NCBI GenBank assembly: GCA_963723765.1
Contig: CAVRSD010000011.1
Coordinates: 62,001 to 126,000 of the forward strand
Direction of reading: 5' to 3'
Length of the DNA stretch: 64,000 nt
Source: DATBAX01 sp963723765
GTDB lineage: Bacteria > Acidobacteriota > Terriglobia > Terriglobales > Acidobacteriaceae
Part shown: one piece after another, positions 58,281-64,000 of the stretch
How positions within the stretch are numbered: position 1 is the first letter of the stretch
How the letters are laid out: the number at the start of each line of letters is the position of its first letter
Notes under the pieces: generated by a model
Databases searched by the model: none
What the model saw: the letters and a program-made list of their open reading frames with translations, nothing else
What the model was told of the DNA's origin: nothing
Made by a program: the position numbers and the translations under genes

Positions 58281-60317
58281 CTACCAGGCTCGGCAAGCAT
58301 TCTGGCGCACCATGGGAGCGTCCGCCTTGCAGTGGTAGGCTTCGCGGAACTCCGGCATATTGGACATCGGCCCGTTGATTCTGGCCCGCGCCGGCGAATG
58401 TGGATCGACCGAAACACCTAGACGAAGCGATTCGTCGGTATCATTCTCACACCACACGTTCGCCCATCCCAGGAAGAAACGCTGCTGCGGGGTCATTCCA
58501 TCGATGAGTCCCGGGGTTTTTCCCACCAGCGTGCTTAACAGCGCGGCAAAGGCAATGCGGCCTCCGCCGTTGTCGGCAACGTTTTCTCCCAAGGTCAGCT
58601 TCCCGTTTATTTTGAGGTCGTCCACGGCGGTGTATCCGGAGTACTGGTCATCAATGCATTGCGTGCGCTTTTGGAATTCCTGCTTGTCCTGCGCCGTCCA
58701 CCAATCCCGCAGATTGCCCTGGGCATCGAATTGGCTGCCTTGATCGTCGAAACCATGAGTCAGTTCATGACCGATCACCACGCCGATGGCGCCGAAGTTT
58801 ACGGCATCGTCAGCTTGCTTGTCGAAAAATGGCGGCTGCAGGATCCCTGCGGGAAAAGTAATGTTGTTTTCGAGGGGATTGTAACTTGCGTTCACGGTCG
58901 GAGGCGGGTAAGGCCAGTCGTTTTTATCCACGGGTTTGCCGATTTTATTGAGCTGGCGCTGGAACTCAAACTCTGTGGCGCGTAGCGAATTGCCCAGAGC
59001 GTCGGCGCGATGAATACTCAGACTGCTGTAGTCGCGCCATTTGTCGGGGTAGCCAATGCGATTGCTAATGGCTGCCAGCTTAATCCGCGCCTGCTTTTTG
59101 GTTTCCGGGCCCAGCCAGGAAAGAGTATCAATGTCGTCGCCCAGCGCGGCTTCCAGTGCCTGCACCATTTTCAGTGCTCGCTCCTTGCCATCCGCGCCAA
59201 AAGTTAGCTCGACATACTTTTGTCCGACAGCTTCTCCAAGATCGCCGTTGGTGTTGCGCAGGCAGCGCTTCCATCGCGGCGGCAGTTCCTTGGTCCCCTG
59301 CAGGGTTTTGCTAAAGAAATCGAAGTTCTGGTTGACGAACTTCGCAGGCAGCAAGTGAGCGTGGGCATGGACAACTTGCCATGTCAGGTAGGTCTTCCAA
59401 TCCTCCAAAGAAGTTGTGGTCAGGACGGCATTGAGATGCTTGAAGAATTCCGGCTCAGTTACATTCAACACCTGAGTAGGAGGCGTACCGATGCCCTTTA
59501 GATAAACATTCCAGTCAAACGCAGGAGTCAGCGCGGTTAGCTCCTGCGTGGTCAAACGATGATAAACATTATTGGGATCGCGCCGGCTGGTGATGTCGAG
59601 AGCACCCTTCGCCAGCGCCGTTTCTATTTCCATCACGCTTTTGGATCTAGCCGCAGCGGTCGCCGGAGAATCGCCCAGCAATTCAAACATTTTCTGCACA
59701 TGCGCCACATATTGCTTCCGCAATTCCACAGACTTGGGATCGTCTTTGAAATAGTAGTCGCGGTCAGGCATACCCATTCCGCCCTGATCGGCTTCCGCAA
59801 TTACCTGAGTAGCGTCCTTGAAATCCTGATCGGAATCGAAGCCAAAGAGCACGTTCACGCCTTCGCGATGGAGACGAACAATCTCCTGGGCCAGGTCCTG
59901 CTTTGACCTCAATCCGTTGATCGCATTGAAATCGCTTTCCAGTGGCCGCGTACCGGCGCTTTCAATTGCGCTTTCATCCATGCAAGAGGCATAGTAATCG
60001 CCAAACTTCTGCTCATTGGCGCTGCGAGTGGAATCGCTCGCGGAATACTTCTCCAGGATAGAGCGCTCGATGTATTCGCCTTGCTCCTGAACTTCGTCAA
60101 AGCGTCCCCATGACGATTGATCGCCTGGAATGGGATTCTGGGCGCGCCATTTGCCACAAGCGTAGGCATAGAAATCAGTGCAAGGATCGATGCTCTTATC
60201 CAGCAGGTCCGCCTTGAAACTCAAGTCCCGCTTGGCGTGATCGGATGGAGCGGCACTCTGGGCCATGCTTAGACTCAGTGGAAGAAGCAGGAAAGCGGAT
60301 AGCTTTAGAACGCGCAT
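58281..60317 (-). CDS. M13-family (neprilysin-like) metallopeptidase
   Basis: About 678 residues from ATG 60317, which has an AGGA site and a signal peptide (VLKLSAFLLLPLSLSMAQS); a longer frame begins at 60428. Zinc motif HELTHGFDDQG, third ligand in GENVADNGGG and substrate-binding NASYNPLENNITFPAGIL are complete. The C-terminal NMPEFREAYHCK and ACRAW end is typical of the family. A secreted or periplasmic zinc endopeptidase cutting short peptides. Monocistronic. Confidence 0.94.
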   Translation of the reverse strand: MRVLKLSAFLLLPLSLSMAQSAAPSDHAKRDLSFKADLLDKSIDPCTDFYAYACGKWRAQNPIPGDQSSWGRFDEVQEQGEYIERSILEKYSASDSTRSANEQKFGDYYASCMDESAIESAGTRPLESDFNAINGLRSKQDLAQEIVRLHREGVNVLFGFDSDQDFKDATQVIAEADQGGMGMPDRDYYFKDDPKSVELRKQYVAHVQKMFELLGDSPATAAARSKSVMEIETALAKGALDITSRRDPNNVYHRLTTQELTALTPAFDWNVYLKGIGTPPTQVLNVTEPEFFKHLNAVLTTTSLEDWKTYLTWQVVHAHAHLLPAKFVNQNFDFFSKTLQGTKELPPRWKRCLRNTNGDLGEAVGQKYVELTFGADGKERALKMVQALEAALGDDIDTLSWLGPETKKQARIKLAAISNRIGYPDKWRDYSSLSIHRADALGNSLRATEFEFQRQLNKIGKPVDKNDWPYPPPTVNASYNPLENNITFPAGILQPPFFDKQADDAVNFGAIGVVIGHELTHGFDDQGSQFDAQGNLRDWWTAQDKQEFQKRTQCIDDQYSGYTAVDDLKINGKLTLGENVADNGGGRIAFAALLSTLVGKTPGLIDGMTPQQRFFLGWANVWCENDTDESLRLGVSVDPHSPARARINGPMSNMPEFREAYHCKADAPMVRQNACRAW

Positions 60318-60500
60318 TTGTCCTCCGCGAAAAGTTGCTAATTTGAAATAGGAAAGCAGGCTGAACGAGAGAAAACCGCACACGTCTGTGTACGCAATGA
60401 AAGCCAGAGCGGTTCCCGAATACGCCAAAACAGCACACAGCCCCGGAAGCTTAGACGGATTGGTTAATAAAACGTCACTACGGTCCGAGGCTGCTGTTTC

Positions 60501-61592
60501 CTAGAAAAGCTTGAAATGGATAGTCAGATACTTCTTGGGATCTTCCCGAATCGCCTTGATTAGCGAGCGCGTCTCCACCAGCATGGCATCGGAATTGTTG
60601 TAGAGAGATGGATCATGCAGCAGTTTGCCCGCGGTGCCTTCGCCCGCATCCAGGCGGTCAGTGATATTTGAAAGTTTAGTGATGGTGTTCTGCAGCTTGT
60701 CGGCAAATTGCTGGTCTTTCGCCAATTTGCCCAGCGCTCCCTTGCCGGCATTCACATCGTCAGTCAACTGCTTGACGTTCGCGATGGTCTGATTGGCGGT
60801 GTCGTAGAGAGCTGGATCTTTGAGGAATTTACCGGCCGTTCCTTTGCCTGCATTCAAATCATCGATGATCACATTGAGCTTATCTACTGTGGCGTTGGCT
60901 TTGCGGTAGAGCTCATCGTCAACCAGCAACTTGCCCAAGGTACCATTCCCGGCAGTAACTTCATTTACCAGCCCTTGAAATTCAGTGACTGTGGTGTTCA
61001 GCCGGTTATAGAGGCCGGGATCGTAAATTACTTTGCCGATCGAGCCCTGGCCACTTTCCACAAATGCCACGATACGGTCGAGCCGTTTGAGCAAGGCATC
61101 CATGTTTTGCAGCGTACCCTGGCTGGCGCGGACCACATCCTGGATGTCGGGAGTGTCGCGAGTGGAAAGTGCATCACCATTCTTCGCCTCAGGGCCACGG
61201 GCTTGCGAACTGTCGATATCAATGTAGGTTTCGCCCAGCACTCCTGCGGTCGCGAGGGCGGTAAGAGAATCGAGGCGCAGGCTTTCGTGATACTTGGTAC
61301 TGACCTTCATGGTCACTTCGACGGGAGTCAGCCGCTCTCTGGGGTTGGAGACAATCCGGATCTTGGTCACATTGCCTATATCGACGCCCTGCAGACGTAC
61401 CGGGGCGCCTACGCGCAATCCGCCGGCGTTATCGAAATAAGACACCAGGGTGATTTTGTGAGTGAAGATGCCGCCGGTGCCACTCATGAGGAAGATCAAG
61501 ACGGCGAGGACCGCGCTAGCAATCAGTACAGTGAGGCCAACCTTCAGTTGAGACCACTTTAACTGCTTCTGGCTAGGCACGTAATCCCCCAA
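60501..61592 (-). CDS. MlaD/MCE-domain protein with five C-terminal repeats
   Basis: 363 residues from TTG 61592 (GTG 61580 possible). One N-terminal membrane helix (VGLTVLIASAVLAVLIFLM), an MCE domain at about 45-125 (VSYFDNAGGLRVGAPVRLQG, VLGETYIDI) and then five repeats of about 34 residues from about 175 to 345, each of the form G-x-G-T-x-G-K-x-x-x-D-x-x-L-Y, such as GNGTLGKLLVDDELY and GKGTAGKFLKDPALY. MCE proteins form hexameric lipid-transfer rings in the periplasm; the repeats may build the central tube. No MlaE/MlaF gene adjoins it. Confidence 0.87.
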   Translation of the reverse strand: MGDYVPSQKQLKWSQLKVGLTVLIASAVLAVLIFLMSGTGGIFTHKITLVSYFDNAGGLRVGAPVRLQGVDIGNVTKIRIVSNPRERLTPVEVTMKVSTKYHESLRLDSLTALATAGVLGETYIDIDSSQARGPEAKNGDALSTRDTPDIQDVVRASQGTLQNMDALLKRLDRIVAFVESGQGSIGKVIYDPGLYNRLNTTVTEFQGLVNEVTAGNGTLGKLLVDDELYRKANATVDKLNVIIDDLNAGKGTAGKFLKDPALYDTANQTIANVKQLTDDVNAGKGALGKLAKDQQFADKLQNTITKLSNITDRLDAGEGTAGKLLHDPSLYNNSDAMLVETRSLIKAIREDPKKYLTIHFKLF

Positions 61593-61675
61593 GTATCCTT
61601 AACGGACAGTTTCCCCGCAACGGACCCGACCCTTGAAGTTTTTGATGATAGCAGACTAGGGTCTCGGATTCACCT

Positions 61676-64000
61676 TTAGGCCCTGCGCGGATTTAACGTT
61701 CCGGTCAACAAGACAGCCAAAAGGTAGGCTGCAGCCCCGCAAGCCAGCGTGACATTCAGTCCGAATTGGATCGCAATCACGATCGCCAAGACCGATCCCA
61801 GCACGCTGGAACCCGCATTCATGGCCCACGCCCACTCTACCGCGTTCTGATTGGATTCGTTCTTCTCCTTGCCGGGGAAATCCGGCACCGGGATGCTCGC
61901 CAGGGCGCGCAAACCCGCGGGAAAGGGCATCCCCATGGCGAATCCGAGGGGAACCAGAAGACCAGCACTCACCAGAAGTTTGACCGCGAAAGGCAGCCCT
62001 ACCAATGCATTCAGCACTTCGGGCAGGATGAATACGTAAAGCAGCAGCGCAGCCGCAATGAATAATAGAGGCATCCACGCACGTTTGGTCGTGGCCAGCC
62101 AGCGGCGCGAGGCCAGACTGCCCCCGCCACTCGAAAGCAGGAGCAGGAACACAACCACGGTCAGCGCATAGGTAGGATGCCCCAGGAATAGAACAAAACG
62201 CTGGATAAAGGCAATTTCCACCAGAATGTAGCCTAGACCCACTGCAACAAAGTAAAGCAACGACGACGTGCGCTCCTGCGTCGGCCTGCCGCGCAATGCC
62301 AGGGGAATGATCAGAAAGGCGATGACCGCAATCAGCGAAATCACCAGCACCATTCCCAGCACCGCCACGCCAAGGTTCACCTTCCAATCCATACCTTGCT
62401 TTAAAGACTCTTGACTGAGCATCTGCTCAATTTTGAGCGTGAAGAAAAAGAAAGGCCGGTTGTCGTTCACCGGTGCAACGTTGTAAGGATACTGTTTTGC
62501 GAAAGCGTAAGGATCATTACTCGCGATCAACGCTGAGAACGGATTGTTTCCGGGAGTGGAGGGAAGATACAGAGCGACCAGATCGGGGTTGTCCTCGAAG
62601 TGCTCTTTTACTGCGTCTTCTTCCTCTTTGGTGAAAGGACTTTTCTTCGCCAGCACCACGACTGGAATTCCGTCTTCGTCCAACTTTCCTTCTGAGACCA
62701 CGATGAAATGCTTCCGCGGATCTTGCACTCCCAGGCGGTGCAGAGCTTCTATCCCGACGGAAACAACCCGCAACGCTTCGCGAGGCTGGCGAAATTCCCA
62801 GCGGGTGATGGCGACCATCCCATCGGGATTCAAGTGTTCGAAATATTCCTGAAACGCTTCTACGGTATAAAGACTGTTTTCACTCAGGGCGAAGGCCCCG
62901 GCAGCAGTCGAGGCCCAGGTGTCCACCAAAGTCATCTGCACTACATCAAAATTGCTTTTGGCATTGCGGATAAAAGACCGCCCGTCGGTCACTTGCATGT
63001 GAACTTCCGGCCGCTGATAGAGATGCTGGGAGTAGTCCGCATACTTGTCGCGCATGACGGTGTTGGCAATGATGGGATTGATCTCGATCCCGGTCACGCT
63101 GGCACTGCCATTGGCAAGGGCGCGCAGCACATCCACTCCGCCGCCCGGTCCGATAATTGCGTATTCCCCGTGTGGCCGCAAGACATTCGCCAAGGCTGGA
63201 GGCGCGGCCATCAAGAGGTCCTCAAGCTTGGTTCCATGTAACTGTTTTGGATCCGCGTTCATGATGAAGGTGTTGGCATCGGCGTCAATCACAATTACTT
63301 TTGCGCCGTTGCTAAGGTTATCCACCTCGATGCGAGAAATCGCATTCCAACGCGCAAATTCTGACGCATCCCGCAGTTTGCCTTTGGCATAAATTACGTC
63401 AATCCATCTTCCCGAATGATTTGCCGCGATCACCAACAGTAACGCGAACGCTAGCCCAGCCGTGGCTTTCCGCGTGGCTCCCGTGGTTGCCCATACCACT
63501 CCCGCGAGGGCCGCCATCACTGCGGCAAAAAGAATGGTATTGGGGCCGCCTAGCCAGTTCAGCAGTGGGACGATCGCCAGGCAGGCCATGGCGCCTCCCG
63601 CCAGATCCGCCCCGTAGAGCCGGGAGATGTGCCCGGACTCGCGCGCGAAGATGACGGAGAATTCCACCCCGGTAACGAAAAACGGAACAGCAGAAGCCAG
63701 ATACATGGCCGTCAACCGGAGAAAATTTGCGCCGGATAGCTCGAGGGAAACTGGAACATGCAAAACAATTTCGAGTACCACTGGGACAATCACTGCGTTG
63801 AGGACACAGAGCCCAGCGGCGAGCCTGCGTGTCTCAAAACCCGCCAGCCAGCGTTTCTCGAGATAAGCGAATACGCCACCCGCTCCCAGCCCAAGCAAGG
63901 CGATGGAAATTGCCAAAAATGCGAAGTGATAAAAGAGCACGACCGAGAAAAGCCGGGTCAGGCCCAACTCCAATAGCAGCGCGGCAAAGCTGCTTAGTGC
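61676..64000 (-). CDS. Membrane spermidine-synthase-like protein (5' end outside window)
   Basis: The frame is open to the window edge (ALSSFAALLLELGLTR precedes the first visible TTG at 63973), so the start is missing. At least 774 residues. N-terminal membrane helices, then a soluble Rossmann methyltransferase-fold domain with the SAM-type loop EYAIIGPGGGVDVLRALANG, GIEINPIIA and DGRSFIRNAKSNFDVVQM, then further helices to the end. This is the membrane-fused spermidine/spermine synthase superfamily; such proteins have not been shown to make polyamines. Ends at 61676, 84 bp from the MlaD gene, so the two may form one operon. Confidence 0.82.
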   Translation of the reverse strand, partial: ALSSFAALLLELGLTRLFSVVLFYHFAFLAISIALLGLGAGGVFAYLEKRWLAGFETRRLAAGLCVLNAVIVPVVLEIVLHVPVSLELSGANFLRLTAMYLASAVPFFVTGVEFSVIFARESGHISRLYGADLAGGAMACLAIVPLLNWLGGPNTILFAAVMAALAGVVWATTGATRKATAGLAFALLLVIAANHSGRWIDVIYAKGKLRDASEFARWNAISRIEVDNLSNGAKVIVIDADANTFIMNADPKQLHGTKLEDLLMAAPPALANVLRPHGEYAIIGPGGGVDVLRALANGSASVTGIEINPIIANTVMRDKYADYSQHLYQRPEVHMQVTDGRSFIRNAKSNFDVVQMTLVDTWASTAAGAFALSENSLYTVEAFQEYFEHLNPDGMVAITRWEFRQPREALRVVSVGIEALHRLGVQDPRKHFIVVSEGKLDEDGIPVVVLAKKSPFTKEEEDAVKEHFEDNPDLVALYLPSTPGNNPFSALIASNDPYAFAKQYPYNVAPVNDNRPFFFFTLKIEQMLSQESLKQGMDWKVNLGVAVLGMVLVISLIAVIAFLIIPLALRGRPTQERTSSLLYFVAVGLGYILVEIAFIQRFVLFLGHPTYALTVVVFLLLLSSGGGSLASRRWLATTKRAWMPLLFIAAALLLYVFILPEVLNALVGLPFAVKLLVSAGLLVPLGFAMGMPFPAGLRALASIPVPDFPGKEKNESNQNAVEWAWAMNAGSSVLGSVLAIVIAIQFGLNVTLACGAAAYLLAVLLTGTLNPRRA

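Overview
The window looks like a chromosomal segment of an Acidobacteriota bacterium (Terriglobia / Koribacter-like soil lineage). This is inference from gene content, because no rRNA is present. Supporting signs are an orphan MacB/FtsX-type permease of the ADOP class, three paralogous Ser/Thr kinases with one transmembrane helix and TPR or TolB-type propeller tails, a CHAT/TPR peptidase next to an anti-sigma-like protein, a winged-helix/NB-ARC/TPR regulator, and diderm functions (KdsB, MlaD). The left and middle thirds are accessory and regulatory. The right half carries most of the housekeeping genes.

Layout. 1-6.5 kb: the end of an anti-sigma-like membrane protein, a CHAT peptidase, then two secreted proteins preceded by an ECF-like promoter. 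6.6-12 kb: a frameshifted secreted protein, a large STAND-type regulator, tRNA-Met(CAT), a 191-bp nested inverted repeat, an integrase scrap and an alcohol dehydrogenase. 12.4-15.3 kb: ribokinase with a GRP sugar porter, and a DUF6629-like membrane protein. 15.7-19.3 kb: a SnoaL-like protein, two cytochrome P460 proteins, a P450 fragment, and a nitroreductase-MarR operon with a tandem palindromic operator. 19.3-22 kb: ADOP permease behind a sigma-54-type promoter with two enhancer-like palindromes. 22.3-28.2 kb: two Ser/Thr kinases, the first frameshifted. 28.2-36.4 kb: kdsB, an M48 protease, a GDP-mannose precursor set (phosphohexomutase, ManC, ManA), an aminotransferase and coaD. 36.7-40.1 kb: recA, then a decayed ABC transporter lying between two copies of a 29-bp repeat. 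40.4-49.8 kb: purM, a double-length ThyX, cytochrome c, DUF488, dacB, folP, a DUF885 hydrolase and two small membrane proteins. 49.9-58.3 kb: two acyl carrier proteins, fabF, two PilZ proteins, a VWA protein, the third kinase and lipA. 58.3-64 kb: M13 peptidase, MlaD and a membrane spermidine-synthase-like protein cut by the window edge.

Four otherwise conserved genes (6670-7234, the kinase at 22400, purM, folP) are each broken by what reads as a single extra base. For folP and purM, which are normally essential or nearly so, consensus error is the simplest explanation, although real lesions cannot be excluded. The ABC locus, the P450 fragment and the integrase fragment look genuinely decayed.

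The intergenic spaces carry several families of hairpin repeats. The clearest is a double-hairpin unit with four copies between 30.4 and 43.5 kb, whose stems differ in sequence but keep pairing. The most attractive regulatory features are the ECF-like promoter shared by two loci, the sigma-54/enhancer architecture of the ADOP gene, the MarR double operator, and matching sigma-70 promoters (17-bp spacer) upstream of all three kinase genes.
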